Shown: positions 21,720 through 35,172 of the stretch, piece after piece
How positions within the stretch are numbered: the first letter of the stretch is position 1
Layout: each line of letters starts with the position of its first letter
DNA from: Antedon bifida
Lineage: Eukaryota > Echinodermata > Crinoidea > Comatulida > Antedonidae
Length of the DNA stretch: 64,000 nt
Reading direction: 5' to 3'
NCBI GenBank assembly: GCA_963402885.1
Contig: OY727102.1
Location: forward strand, 14,694,001 to 14,758,000
Translations under genes and position numbers: made by a program
The notes under the pieces: model-generated
Told to the model about the DNA's origin: nothing
Database searches by the model: none
Seen by the model: only the letters and a program-made list of their open reading frames with translations

Positions 21720-24700
21720 CATAACTGCTTACTATGCACTGTTAGATGGTAATAGGGACTATGTCGATTGCTAGCCTATTACGTCATTCTTATTATGTAT
21801 ATGCATATGCGCTAGGCGACTGGCATGGCGATTGGCACATCGACTATGTTACCACTAAATTTGCGACCCTTATATTTTTCGCCATAACTGGTTACTATCA
21901 TAATTAACATGCACAGAGTCAAATAAATAGTGTGTTCTGCGCATGTCAATTATGCTATAGTAAACCAGTTATATCGAAAAATAGTAAAATCTAAATTTGG
22001 CACTTTTTAAAAAAAAATCCCTGTACTACAGGGAAATTTTCGAAAAATGCAAATTTTCAACCCTTATATTTTTTGGCATAACTGGTTACTATAATAATTG
22101 ACATGCACAGAGTCAAATAATGTGTTCTATGCACATCAATTATAATATAGGATAGTAACCAGTTATATCGAAAAACAGTAAGGTCGAAATTTTTATGAAA
22201 AAATCCCTGTACAGTGACATTTTTCGAAAAATGGCAAATTTTCGACCCTTATATTTTTTGACATAACTGGTTACTATATTATAATTAACATGCACAGAGT
22301 CAAATAATGTGTTCTGTGCATGTGAATTATGCTATAGTAACCAGTTATATCGAAAAATAGTAAGGTTGAAATTTTTGTAATTTTTTGAAAAAATCCCTGT
22401 ACTGAATATAAGGGTTGAACATTTTTATATATGTTTACGTTAAATTAAAAAACAATTTTGAAAAAACATTTTGTAGTTGAGTTGATTCTTTCATGACAAA
22501 TGCAGTTGATTGAATCTTTCGTGATTTTCTTGTGTATGATTGACCAAGAATGTTATGAAAAAACAGTAAAACTGACATATCAAAAATTATAGTCAGTAAT
22601 GTTAATAAAACTTTCTACACAATAAAGAGTACTTATATGTACTACTAAAAGGTTTTAAAATCAAAATAATATTATCTACACACGAGAAGAGCTCAAACAA
22701 TAACACGTTTTGTTGATTATCTCAAAACTTTATGCAGTTGAGTCATTCTTTCATGACGGGGTACTATAGTACAGGAAATTTTTCAAACAATTGCCATTTT
22801 TCGACCCTTTTATTTGTTGACATAAATGGTTACTATAGCATAATAAACATGCACAGAGTCGAATAATGCGTTCTGCGCTTGTCAATCATGCTTTAGTTAC
22901 CAGTTTTATCGAAAAATAAAAAGGTCAAAATTTGGCCATTTTTTTTTTTAATCACTGAAATTTTCGAAAAATTCCCATTTTTCAACCTTTTTATATTTTT
23001 GACATAAATGGTTACTATAGCATAATAAACATGCGCAGAGTCGAATATTGGGATCTGCGCATGTCAATTATGCTATAGTAACTAGTTTTATCCAAAAATA
23101 AAAAGGTAGAAATTTTGCCATTTCTTGAAAAAATCCCTATACTATATAATATAAATGGTTATTATAGCATAATAAACATGCGCAGAGTCGAATATTGGGT
23201 TCTGCGCATGTCAGTTTTGCTATAGTAATCAGTTTTATCGAAAAATAAAAAGGTAGAAATTTGGCCATTTCTGGAAAAAATCCCTGTACTATGGCCTATA
23301 CTATAAATGGTTACTACAGCATAATAAACATTCGCAGAGTCGAATATTGGGTTCTGCACATGTCAATTATGCTATAGTAACCAGTTTTATCGAAAAATAA
23401 AAATGTAGAAATTTGGCCATTTTTTGAAAAAATCCCTGTACTAATAGTACAGGGCAATTTTCGAAAAATCCCGCTTTTTCGACCCTTTTATTTTTGGACA
23501 TAAATGGTTACTATAGCATAATAAACATGCGCAGAGTCGAATATTGGGTTCTGCGCATGTCAATTTTGCTATAGTAACAAGTTTTATCGAAAAATAAAAA
23601 GGTAGAAATTTTGCCAGTTTTTGAAACAATCCCTATACTATATTACAGGAAAATGTTCGAAAAATGGCGATTTTTCGACCCTTTTATTTGTTGACATAAA
23701 TGGTTACTATAGCATAATAAACATGCGCAGAGTCGAATATTGGGTTTTGCACATGTCAATTTTGCTATAGTAGCAAGTTTTATCGAAAAATAAAAGGTAG
23801 AAATTTGGCCATTTCTGGAAAAAATCCCTGTACTATAGTACAGGGAAATGTTCGAAAAATGGCGATTTTTCGACCCTTTTATTTGTTGACATAAATGGTT
23901 ACTATAGCATAACAAAAAAGCGCAGAGTCGAATATTGGGATCTGCGCATGTCAATTATGCTATAGTAACTAGTTTTATCGGGGAAATTTTCGAAAAATGC
24001 CGCTTTTTCGACCCTTTTTGGACATAAATAGAAATTTTGTCATTTTTTGAAAAAATTCCTGTACTATACTATAAATGGTTACTATAGCATAATAAACATG
24101 CGCAGAGTCGAATATTGGGTTCTGCGCATGTCAATTTTGCTATAGTAACTAGTTTTATCGAAAAACAAAAAGGTAGAAATTTGGGCATTTTTGGAAAAAA
24201 TCCCTGTATTATAAGTACAGGGAAATGTTCGAAAAATTACGATTTTTCGACCATTTTATTTGTTGACATAAATGGTTACTATATCATAATAAACATGCGC
24301 AGAGTCGAATATTGGGATCTGCACATGTCAATTATGCTGTAGTAACTAGTTTTAGCGAAAAATAATGGTTACTATATCATAATAAAAAATCCCTATATAT
24401 TGGGAAAATTTTCGAAAAAAATGTTTGAAATAAATGATCACTATGGCATAATAAACATGCGCAGAGTCGAATATTGGGTTTTGCACATGTCATTTAAAAA
24501 ATGGCTATTTTTCGACCCCTTTATTTTTTGACATATATGCTTACAATGGCATAATTTAAAAAAAATCCCTGTACTATTGTATAGGAAATTTTCGACCCTT
24601 ATATTTTTTTATATAACTGGTTACTATATCATAATTAACATGCGCAGAGTCAAATAATGTGTTCTGCGCATGTCAACTATGCTATATTAACCAGTTACAT

Positions 24701-25310
24701 CTAAAAGTGAGTAAGGTCGAAATTTTTTTGTTACTATATCATAATTAACATGCGCAGAGTCAATTAGTCTGTTCTGCGCATGACAATTATGCCAAAATAC
24801 CAATTTTCAACCATTTTTTTCATAACTGATTACTATAATAATTGAAATGCGCAGAGTCAAATAATGTGTTCTGCGCACGCCAATAATGATATAGTAACCT
24901 GTTATATCGAAAAATAGTAAGGTCGAAATTTTACAAGTTTTTGAAAAAATCCCTGTACTATATAGTACAGGAAAATTGTTTCGAAAAATGTCAAATTTGC
25001 TACCCTTATATTTTTTTATATACTATATCATTAATTTAACATGCGCAGAGTCAAATAATGTGTTATAGTAACCAGTTACATCGAAAATACTAAGGTCGAA
25101 ATTTGGCAAATTTTATGAAACAATATTTTTTTATATAACTGGTTGCTATATCATAACATGCGCAGAGTCAAATAGTGCGTTCTGCGCATGTCAATTATGC
25201 TATTAGCATTGTTCGCATTATTCTGCGCATGTCACAATATATATAAGTAACATGCGCAGAACAAATTATGTGATTTTGCGCATGTCACATTATATTGAGG
25301 TAATATTTGC
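21720..25310. repeat. Double-hairpin satellite-like array, about 150-200-bp units
   Basis: About 17 diverged units follow the CENP-H stop codon. Each has hairpin 1, whose arms are GGTTACTATAGCATAAT + AAACATGCGCAGA and TCTGCGCATGTCAATTATGC + TATAGTAACC around a loop like GTCGAATATTGGGT. Most also have hairpin 2, TTTTTGAAAAAATCCCTGTA and TACAGGGAAATTTTCGAAAA. Early units (21.7-22.4 kb) and late units (24.6-25.2 kb) share the loop AAATAATGTG, while the central ones share GAATATTGGG, so at least two subfamilies exist. Short ORFs on both strands here are by-products. Confidence 0.85.
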
Positions 25311-25778
25311 AGACCATAATCACATCAACCCTTGTCTCCTTTCACTTGAGTCGGCTAGAAACTTGTATATATTGTATATAAAACGCATAGCATAATAATA
25401 TGTGGTGTTTAATAGTGGACTTGTTTCCTGTTTTATAACCGATAATGATAATAATTGTAATTAAATGATATAAAGATACATAAACAATCAAAGACTATGA
25501 TATATACAAAACTAAATAAGTTGTTATTGTATTTAATGAGGTGTTTCAATGTACAATTATACCTATATTTCCAATTAAAGTATAACAATTATAGTGGTTT
25601 TTATTTCATATTTATAGAATAAATATTGTATAACATTAACAGCCTAATTAATATTATTCATCTTTTTGTTTTGTCTCTGTCTGTTTCGAATTGCACTCGA
25701 GCGTTTGAACATATTCATTATCGAAAATAGCAAAAGTGATTAAAAAAAGATTCACCGTATACTTTTAGATAAAATTAT

Positions 25779-26173
25779 AAGGCCCATTTACAGTAGGACG
25801 ATAACGATCGACGATAAATATATAAGCATGCATATTTTTTACATAAAACAAAAGAAATTAGAGAGGATTTCGTTCTATAACTATAATTTGGTAATCGTTA
25901 TGCTGTATTTGATAACAATAATATTTTTAAAATTCCAATCAAATGACGTCATGATAAATAAAAACAATAAAATCGTTGTATTGTCACGATATTATTGCTC
26001 TTACTAATCATGACGTCATTTGATTGGACGTGTGAAAATATCATTTTCTTCAAAGGAAGCATAGATGGTTATTCTAGAATGAAAAGTTGTTATATTTCTT
26101 TTGTTTTATGTATGAAAAATGCATATTTGTCTATTTATTGTCGATCGTTATCGTCCTAGTGTAAATGGGCCTT
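25779..26173. mobile_element. MITE-like element, family C
   Basis: Ends AAGGCCCATTTACAGTAGGA and TCCTAGTGTAAATGGGCCTT, extended inward by CGATAACGATCGACGATAAA and its complement. An inner palindrome pairs CCAATCAAATGACGTCATGA with TCATGACGTCATTTGATTGG. A second copy lies at 30317-30652. About 395 bp, non-coding. Confidence 0.8.
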
Positions 26174-26174
26174 T

Positions 26175-26420
26175 GTCTCACTGTCACAACGCAAGTGAGT
26201 TAACCTATCACAGTTCGGTGATCCATCCTGTCGTGATTGGTCAAATGTCTTGCAGTGCACTTACGTCTTTGCGTTGCTTCCGAGTGCGGGAGTTCAGCGT
26301 ACTCGTCGATTATGCTTGGTTCTCATTATAATAGGATGCCACGCAAGATGTAACCACACCGCACAGTCAATGACAAGGAAGCGAGTTTGGATAATCCATC
26401 GCTTGTGATTGGTAAAATTA
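26175..26420. mobile_element. Two family B MITE fragments in tandem
   Basis: 26175-26290 contains CGCAAGTGAGTTAACCTATC, CGTGATTGGTCAAATG and ACTTACGTCTTTGCGTTGC. 26318-26420 contains TTGGTTCTCATTATA, GTCAATGACAAGGAAGCG and CATCGCTTGTGATTGGT. Both are decayed relatives of 7777-7960. Confidence 0.5.
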
Positions 26421-26689
26421 GCATCAAGCTTTAATTATAGTTTCAACGAACGAATTTTCATTTTTAAACGAATTTATTAGGCGATTTATACCGTCGTAGT
26501 TTACATTCATGTTTATTTTTTTTAACAATAAAGCTAAGTTAAGCCTTTCAAATAGATTTTTGTTTTTGGGAATTACTTTTATCGCTAAGATTTTATACAA
26601 AAAAATTGATATTTCAATAGAGGGGTACATTACTCAAAATTTGCCAAACCTTAATTCTGTAGTATTTGTCCATAGTATTTAAAGAACAA

Positions 26690-27030
26690 ATTCTGCTCAT
26701 TATAATCTTTTTAATTCATTTCCACGTCTGTTCAATAACTTGCCTCCAAATGTTAAAGATAGTCTATTTTTTCCATCATTTATATATTCACTTAAGAAAA
26801 ACCTACTTCAAATACCTGTCTGAACTCAATGAAATTTTATTTTAAACTGTTGTATATATTTGCGTTACTTTTTCTGTATTTAAGTTTATTTCTTTTTTAC
26901 ACTTTAGGGGGTCGGAGAGTCACTCGATAGTATTTTGTTTCACTTTTTGACAACCCCGTTTACCTTCTAAAGTGCTCTGTACCTTGTGATTTTTTATTGT
27001 TTATAAAAGATGAAACAATTGAAATGAAAT
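26690..27030 (+). pseudogene. LINE 3' end: reverse transcriptase C-terminus and tail
   Basis: The frame ending at 26823 reads NSFPRLFNNLPPNVKDSLFF then PSFIYSLKKNLLQIPV and a stop. 'LFN.LP..V....S...F...LK..L' is the standard C-terminus of CR1/L2-like reverse transcriptases. About 180 bp of UTR-like sequence follows, ending in ATGAAACAATTGAAATGAAA. Only the last 45 or so codons remain. Confidence 0.65.
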
Positions 27031-27059
27031 GAAGTTTCCATTGGACGCAAATGTAATGT

Positions 27060-27190
27060 AATGTAATGAAGATCAGAGCGCTGTGGACTGTGGATGTAAT
27101 TGACCAACCACGATGCATTGGACCATCCGAACTATCGCTTGCGATTGGTCAACTCACGCGTTGTGCCTAAGTTGTCGCGTTATATGTATA
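27060..27190. mobile_element. MITE-like element, family B (decayed)
   Basis: AATTGACCAACCACGATGCA, ATCGCTTGCGATTGGTCAAC and TCACGCGTTGTG correspond to the inner arms of family B. Terminal repeats are not recognisable. Confidence 0.45.
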
Positions 27191-28729
27191 TGTGAACTAC
27201 AATGATCACCCATTAAAATAATACTTGAAAAATATACGAATCGAAACTTATTTGAAATAAAACAACATTCCTAGAGTTGCCAAACGATGGTTTTGTAGCC
27301 GACCATTTCTTACTTTCCAATTAATAATTAAACGACATTTACAATATAAACAATTGAAAGATTATATACAAAACTAACTAACTAATCATTAAATTTGTTA
27401 TTTAATTTGTGTTTCTAATTGTAATTAGTCCTATTTGGAATTCATATAAATTTAAAATTAACCTAAAACCAACAAATTATGTTATATTGCATCACGTGAT
27501 CAGATTTTATCATCGTTTCGATAGTGCGCAACAATGTAATAGTCGTGTAGCACGCAATGCTATAGTTAATGTTTTATGAGAGATCATACATGTTTTACAC
27601 TAAGCCTACTTTAAAATGTTCTCGAATTTCACTCGTAACATTTACAACCGATTGCTGTTATTTTTTTTTAAAAAACGTGCGTCAACTATCTGAATACTGA
27701 CGATGAGAACAGCAAGGTTGACGTGTTTGCGTCCAGTTGCCTTTGCAGCTCATTACTACTGCTTTCCAGCCCAATTATTAATTTCAGACAATTACAAAAA
27801 ACACGTTGTCAGATGTTACGTAAAACATACATACATAAACGATTCGTTACTAATTATTGTAGGTTGTTGAAAATAATGAATTAAGGAAAAATAAAGTATG
27901 TTCATTTGAGCGCGGTTAACAGTCATAATGAACATACTCATTTAACGCACGTGCACAGGCCGTATGTTTGTAATTAACATGGTTTATGTACAATAGTGAA
28001 ATTACATTGACAAAACTATTTAATAAGAAAAATTGGCCTAGTCACATGTGTACACGAGTCTTCAAATCTAGTTAAGGATACGAGAATTTTACTTAGCAAT
28101 TAGTTTTCTAAATAATTCCTCTATGGTCTACATAACATCTACAATGTAATCGGGTCTTTTAAAAATATAAGTCTAAAAAACGAAGCAGGTCTAGGCCTAC
28201 TTCTCAACAATTAAACTTACATAGTCTAATAAATTTTGCCATTATCATGTTGTGTAATTACTGATGAATGATAACATGACATTTAGAAGTTTTAGAACGA
28301 GTAAACATACATTAAAAAAAAGTCACAGCCTTATTAAAAGGTCGCAATGTATTGGTAGGCCTACATTGTAAATAAATCTGCTTTGACGCATTTTTCGGTT
28401 ATTCTTTTTTTTATAAAGGAATTAATTTCTATAAATTAATTTTAATACATTTCGAGTTTATTGAATTATGCGTTGTATATAAAAGCAAGTTAATTTATAA
28501 ATTAAATAATACTAATCAACCTATTTTTTCTCTGCATTATAATGCAGTTCCAAATATGTCACGAAGACGCCTATTATACGATACGTATACCAATAGTTAT
28601 AACTTATTTTTTCATTGGATAATTAATAACTTCATCATTTTAAGGCGCATGCGTATTTGATTCGTCCATAGAAAATTCACCTCAAAAGATACTACAATAC
28701 TTAATTATAGTCGAAGTCATAAATTTAGA

Positions 28730-28868
28730 CTTTCTGTTGATCATTTAAAGGAGATAAAACCCGTTGCTGCCTTTACAATTGCTTTCATTCTTGATTGGTT
28801 TGTTGTAACTGTAACCGTATCCATCTTTAACAACATTTCAAGTTATTGGAAACTCAGCTGAATAACAG
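28730..28868 (+). other. Candidate non-coding 5' exon of SKOR
   Basis: The SKOR start codon at 31090 directly follows an acceptor (CACTTTCATTAG), so an upstream untranslated exon must exist. The best donor I see is ACAGTAAGTAC at about 28868, preceded by a less AT-rich stretch containing GAGATAAAACCCGTTGCTGC. The upstream boundary is a guess. Confidence 0.3.
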
Positions 28869-29107
28869 TAAGTACTTTAATGAAGAACTTTCTCTTTTAA
28901 AAAAATTAAATTGTTAAATAATTTTCTATTTTGGACGCTTTGATCTTTCTTACAAAAGGAAAAAGGAAAGAAAGAAACACCATGAAACGAAGAAAATAGT
29001 ATGATCAATTCCTTTAGGGGAGAAGAATGTTGTTGAAAAAGGTGTAACATCTTAGTCCACAGCGCCTTTGATCACTTGTTGCTGGAATTGGCGCTTTACA
29101 AATTCGT

Positions 29108-29108
29108 A

Positions 29109-29191
<83 letters not shown>
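29108..29191. repeat. (ATT)n microsatellite
   Basis: About 27 uninterrupted ATT triplets. It lies in the intergenic region upstream of SKOR. Confidence 0.97.
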
Positions 29192-29193
<2 letters not shown>

Positions 29194-30316
29194 ATTTAAT
29201 ACATTTAATAAAACAATTTGGTAATACGCTACAGATAAAGAAGATTTGTTGATTGCTCAATTTGTTGTTCATAATCAGTTCGATTCATTTCTTTTTCACT
29301 ACTTTGATCTTTATTTACTAATTTATTAAGATATTTTAACCATGTTGTTGTTAACGAATTAATCACGTGAAGAATAGATATTGACCAAAAAATAATAGAC
29401 AATTTTAAGCCTCTTCTTCAACAACATTCATTTTAAAAATGAAATTAACATTTAACCCATGGGGTTATTATATATTATAAAATTTAAACAAAGAAATTCA
29501 CTCTTCCGACAGTTTAAAAGATTAAATGGAGCCTAAAAATGTATATTTTCAAACATAGGTATGTAGAAGACATTTTACATTGTACCTTATTATTAATGGC
29601 AGTAAAATCAATCCTAAAATATAACACACAAGTCAATAATAAAAAATAAACGGCATCGGACGTTTTTGTCATACTCTCTCTTAAAATTCAGTCTGAGGAG
29701 ACCAACATTTACTCTTGGTAGTCAATATTGTATAGTTTTTAATTTGATGGAGAAAGTTTTGGGAATTAATTTTTTTTTAAATCCATCTGTTGAAAAAGGT
29801 ACGAAAAGTCAACGCATTTATTTAACTCCAATAAACATAAAATTAATTGAAATGAAATACAAAACTATTTCAAATGTTAAATGGCAATAGGACATTTTAG
29901 ACGCATTTCATTATGAATACCATCTTTAAACACTTCATATGTATTTGATAAAAACGAATACAAAATGATAGCTTATTTAAATAAAACATAAGTTGATATG
30001 CTTTCTTATAAAAATATAATAAGAAAATTCCGAAACAGTAAACCGGGTTATTTCTTGTAAACCACCTTGAAAAAACGTTCATAATTCACATAAGTTTGAG
30101 TAAATGTTTTGGCACAATATTATACAACATTGTCACGGAAGTTTTAAATATAATTTAGATTGTTTATAATTATTGAATTATTATGTACATAATTATGTTA
30201 ATCCTTTTAATAATGACCTTTGTTGTAAACATGTTGATGTTTTCAATTTCAGTTTTGTGACTAACAGCCATTTAGTTGTTTATGTTTGTTAACATAGTCA
30301 CTATTTTGTTATACAA

Positions 30317-30652
30317 TTTCCATTTACACTAGGACGGTAATAATCAACGGTAATTAAGATTTATTTCCATACATAAAACAAAAGAAATGTTTCTTTCTAG
30401 AACTACAAGATAACCATTTATGGTGTCTTTGATGAAAATAATATTTTTTTAAATCCAATCAAATGACGTTTTGATTAATAAGAGTAATAATATCGTGACT
30501 TTACAATTATTTTATTGTTTTTATTGGTGATGATGTCATTTGATTGGATTTAAACAAATAGTTTTAGAATGAAAACTTTCTAATATATGTAAGAAAAATG
30601 TATACTTGTTTATCTATTTATCGTCATCGTCCTAGTGTGTAGCAACCTTTAT
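30317..30652. mobile_element. MITE-like element, family C (second copy)
   Basis: Left CCATTTACACTAGGACGGTA, right TCGTCATCGTCCTAGTGTG. The inner arms CCAATCAAATGACGTTTTGA and TGATGTCATTTGATTGGA match the copy at 25779. It ends about 440 bp before the SKOR start codon. Confidence 0.7.
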
Positions 30653-31089
30653 ACATACTTTTCGTACGAGCAAACATTGTTTTATATTCTTTTTTATTCT
30701 GAAGGTTGTATGAGAATAATAATTATATAATGTTATTCTTTCTTCTTCCCCAATTATTCGTCTCTTCTGAATACAAAAACGAAAAACAAATAAAAAACGA
30801 ATTACATACACATTTTATATATAATTTTTTTTTCAATTTCAATCGTTGCGCGTATATAAATAAATATAACATTACATTAGTATAATACACACTCAAGCAA
30901 ACGAAATTGTCCATATTTGTATACCCCTGAGAATACAGATTAATTTATAATAATTATGCTGTTGTAATTAAACTGATTCATAAATAAACTCAATTAAGTA
31001 ACGACAAAACATTGATTTTTGCTCACAATTAGCTAATTATGATTTTAACAATATTGATTGAAGTTTGTTATTAATTTCACTTTCATTAG

Positions 31090-32400
31090 ATGGCGGATAA
31101 ACCTTTCGTCGAATCTATTGAAGAAACATGTACAAAAATGTCCTCTGAACAATGTCAGACAACAGTGCTCTACGGTGTTCCGATCGCTTCACTCATCATT
31201 GACAACAAGGAGCGACTGTGCCTAGCACAAATATCGAATACGTTGCTCAAGAAGTTCAGCTACAACGAGATACATAACCGCCGCGTGGCTCTAGGGATAA
31301 CTTGCGTGCAATGTACTCCTGTGCAACTTGAAATTCTCCGTCGAGCCGGGGCGATGCCGATCTCATCCCGTCGCTGCGGAATGATCACTAAACACGAAGC
31401 AGAACGACTCGTCAAATCGTTTCTAGAAGAAACAAAACCCATAAAGCTACCGGATAATTTCACCTTCGAAGTACAGCATACGTGTTCCTGGGGATGTCAG
31501 GGGAACTTTATCCCAAGTCGATATAACAGCTCACGAGCTAAATGCATCAAATGCAAATTCTGTACTGTATATCTGTCACCAAATAAGTTCATCTTTCATT
31601 CGCATCGCTTGCCAGAATCTAAGTATCAGCACCCAGATGCTGCTAATTTTAACTCATGGCGACGTCACATAAAGCTGGCTAACAAGAATCCCAGCAATGA
31701 ACTTCTTCATGTGTGGGAAGATGTTAAAGCAATGTTTAATGGAGGAAGCCGCAAGAGATCACTTTTAACGTGTACCAAAGGTTCAACTAACGCTATGCCC
31801 GCTGTGTCCTTTTCATCGTCAGTGAAAGGTTTGCGGATCGACCCTACGCCAACATACTCACCAATCCGCACGCCCATGTACCCATTTATGACACCACAGT
31901 TTATTCAGAAGTCATTTCAAAATGTTGGTCCCGAAGCTTTCATACCATTTATTCCGTCTCACAGAATGCGGATAGAGTCGGCAGTTGGAGGTCCTGATTA
32001 TACGCATCCATTTCCAATCAGCCCTTGGAAAATGGCTCCATTCGCACTCAATTCGCAAATAATGAGTGGACCGTATTTAGGAAAGATGGGATCTGTTGGA
32101 CACGACCGGACATGGCAGGACTTGCACGGTGCCACGTTCAGGCCACTTGCATCTAATGATGACGCGGAAGAACCACCTGTTTCAAAGCTGCTTGCTTCAC
32201 ATCATGTATCAGCATTCACACCAGTTGAACATCAACGGATCATTGATGACCAACAAGATCCACTGGTAAAAGTGAACGATTCTAGTCGCCAAGAATCACC
32301 CAGGCGTCGACGACTCTATGCCGCCGCCGATAAATACCATGCAGCTGACAGCATTCACAAATATGACTTTCGGATGGATGTCGCTGATCAAGTAGATTTT
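31090..32400 (+). CDS. SKOR: SKI-family transcriptional corepressor (SKOR/Fussel), first coding exon
   Basis: 437 codons from ATG 31090 to a strong donor (GATTTT|GTAAGTAAGC) at 32401; if unspliced the frame would stop at 32436. Residues 26-115 are the Ski/Sno/Dac domain, including LCLAQISNTLLKKFSYNEIH and TCVQCTPVQLEILRRAGAMP, which are nearly invariant in SKOR proteins. Residues 118-218 are the SAND-like c-Ski SMAD4-binding domain, with zinc-ligand-type residues C132, C136, C152, C155, C158, H170 and H172, closing with VWEDVKAMFNGGSRKR. The rest is a disordered Pro/Ser/His-rich tail with an RRRR patch near 400. SKOR proteins are nuclear corepressors that act with SMADs and homeodomain factors (LBX1 in vertebrates) in developing neurons. 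Vertebrate SKOR genes also carry both domains in one large 5' exon. The exon is clearly richer in GC than its surroundings. The acceptor lies immediately before the ATG. Confidence 0.95.
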
Positions 32401-32436
32401 GTAAGTAAGCAGTGCGTGTATGGGGTAAACAAATAG

Positions 32437-35172
32437 GGTAGAGTGGGCCTACCGGTATTTTGTTAAAACGTAATTGATGGAGAATTATTTTTTCAAGAAT
32501 TTATTTGATAACTTTACATGCTATTTGTTAGTAAGTTTAATGCGTGCAATCTTTGCGGGGTAAATATAGGCCTAATAGACAACGCAACTAGTGTAATACT
32601 ATTTATGTTAGATCTAACATAAATAATATTACACTATTACACTATAAAGGCACCATAAATATATTCTTCTGACTCTATGTATTGTTCTAATTTGATTTTT
32701 TATGAGAAGGTTGAACCCAATTCATTTCAAAGTATAGTAGCCAGATTTATATGCTCAATATTGGTTATATACAAACTTGTTGGCCTTTTGGGCTTTTAAT
32801 AAACATAGTTTGATCTTTTAAATTGAAGATTCAAAATTGGTTTCTTTTACACATCATGTAGCCAATGTGTAGGAAGTGTGAACATAAACAAGAATAAAAT
32901 AGGGCATAAACAAACATATCTATGACTAATTGATTATAATGCCATTCGTTCAATTGAGACGAGTTGGTATTAAGTTATTAATGTATAATTACTGTTGTTG
33001 TGGTACATGGTTAGGTAGACCTGTCCCTACTGATTATGCGCCATATACATTTCAAACCGACCTGATTAAAGGCAATGGTGAATTTCGTTTGTTATTAAGG
33101 CATTGAGCTGTATTTACATTCGCGACTTAGTAGTTAATTTTCTTGTAATTAAATCTAAGCTGGAGTTGCATTGTTTGATTTTTAGATATTATACCAAATA
33201 ACTTTGATATTTACGTAATATAGCATCCCTTGTGATCTTGGTTGAAGAAATGCAAATGCATTGAAATGAGAGAAAAGTGATTAGCCTATATTCTAGCATT
33301 ACTAATTTAGTTTTATTGTAATCATAGACTAAATGTGTTGACAGTTTTGGCGAAGAACGAGGAAGATGTTTGCCAACAATCCGTACTAAAACGAGGGCTG
33401 CAAGTTTTGAAGGTATTTGTAATGTCTGTTTACACGTCATATTTACTCCTCTACATCATCAAATCTGTTAGTGTAACCTGGAATTTCGAGTCAGGGGAAT
33501 AACATGTGACTCACTGCCTACTGGTCTGAATTGCGCACAGGTGTGGGCACTAGTGTAAACCGCAGCTATGCAATCGGCACGGGTTCAATTATCTTCTCCG
33601 GATTGTATCCATATTAAATAACCCATTCCATCCTTCGGAAGAGGAGTACTTGTCCATCTCAGCCCCTCTCTGGACAGACGAATGAGAGCCATTTGGTGGC
33701 AGTGAAGAGACCCGTATGTGTCGTCCCAAATGTGTACAATTCAGACGGCCCAGTACGCTGTGAGTCACCGGTTATTATTATTGACATTATTTTATCTTCA
33801 TCATTATTGAATCATTCTTCCCTTCGTTCTCATTCTCGCCATCCATTCTCGTGTTTATCTTGACAATCGACCATCCACATCATCAATCGTCATTTTAATT
33901 GTCATCACAATCATTCATCTTTCAACTTAGTACCTTCAACGCCATTCTCACCATCCATTATACGAACAGAGGAAGATTAAAAATTAAACGAAAAGTCAGA
34001 TTTTTGTTATCGTTTTGATCGTCAAATAAATATAAAAAAAAAAATGTAACTGTACTTTACTTTACAATGATAATTTAGTTCAATGTAAGAATAAAAATAA
34101 AAATTGTTTCAATTCATTATTATTTAAATTAAATAATGAAAAGGGAAAAACTCTAAACCCCGTTCTACAAAGATCGATACTTTCCGCTGACTAATACTAC
34201 CTTAAGCAAAGTGTTATTCGTGCCAGTTTGCTCAGCCGATAGCTATATAGTGTGCGCCGGGCTTAAGTGGCCAAATATTGGCCCGCCTTCTATTAATAAA
34301 CCAATTCAGTATATCACACACGAAGTTATAACATTTATTGAGACTTTTTCTCACCATTAAACAAACAAAACAATAATAAAACAGATACGAAGGTACTGTA
34401 CGAATCCGACCTGCAGAGAACTTCATCAAGTAGGCCTAGTAATTATTTTTTAATTTTAAATTTATGTGTTATTGGACTTAAGACATAAAATTGTTAACAA
34501 CCTACACGCGTAAAGTAATGGCTAGTGTTATATAATAATCTGTAGAGTTTACGTCACATAAAACTACTTGCGTCGACCCAATTGTTAATTTCTTTTGAAC
34601 AAATTTTGTTTATTTCGTAGATCTATAAATTAAATTAACAATTTCGAGCTAACAAATCAACATGTAATAAAACATATATTTCATACAAAACTCTTAATAA
34701 AAGGTAAGGTTTTATGGTTTTACAGACCAAGGCTAATTTACACTTTGTGAATTTAATTCGAGTTTTTATCCGATTTTAATGACCTAACTCCGCATTCAAT
34801 GTTATACATAATATTCATTGTATTGGTCCTAATGAACAGTGGCCTTTGTTACAAATACAATACTTTCAAATTTACTGTAAGATTCTAATCAAAATTGTGA
34901 TTAAAATAATGGTAATAATGTTTTGCATCAAATTATGCAAGGCTTTATGTTTGGAGTTTAATGGTTGTTTAATTAGAAACGTTTTTATCTAATTTGACAC
35001 AACTCGTACCAGATAGCCTCAATGGTTTTCTAATTAGCTGTTTAATTATAGACTTTGCTGTCTCGGTATGTCGTAAATTGTAGACTATTTGGAAGAAGCA
35101 ATTTAACAAAATCATTATACTTTTTAATCTTTATTTTGATTACTGTATTTATTTTTACTATCTGTATTGTAG
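32437..35172. other. SKOR intron or 3' flank
   Basis: No exon could be fixed here although one with phase 0 in and phase 1 out is needed to connect the first SKOR exon to the exon at 35173. The stretch contains the SINE at 33480-33775 and otherwise AT-rich sequence. A short open stretch at 33355-33411 (EEDVCQQSVLKRGLQVLK) lacks a good acceptor. Confidence 0.4.
33480..33775 (+). repeat. tRNA-derived SINE
   Basis: CACTAGTGTAAACCGCAGCT and GGCACGGGTTCAATTATC resemble an A-box/anticodon region and a B box. The 3' body carries TGGACAGACGAATGAG and TGGCAG, shared with 475-710. It ends near a (TTA)n-like tail at about 33773. Confidence 0.55.

Larger units (their letters stand above)
25311..31089. 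other. Intergenic region upstream of SKOR
   Basis: Apart from the elements listed separately (25779, 26175, 26318, 26690, 27060, 29108, 30317), this stretch is AT-rich with no convincing gene. A possible 5' non-coding exon of SKOR lies at 28730-28868. The block 27200-28700 shows nothing I can name. Confidence 0.5.

Noticed and set aside
23162..24342. Several 60-100-codon frames in the 23-24 kb region
   Set aside because: They are produced by the hairpin array; the same peptide recurs with every unit and on both strands.
33189..33440. Open frames on both strands near 33350
   Set aside because: Considered as the missing SKOR exon, but the acceptor is poor and the phases do not give the required 0-to-1 link.
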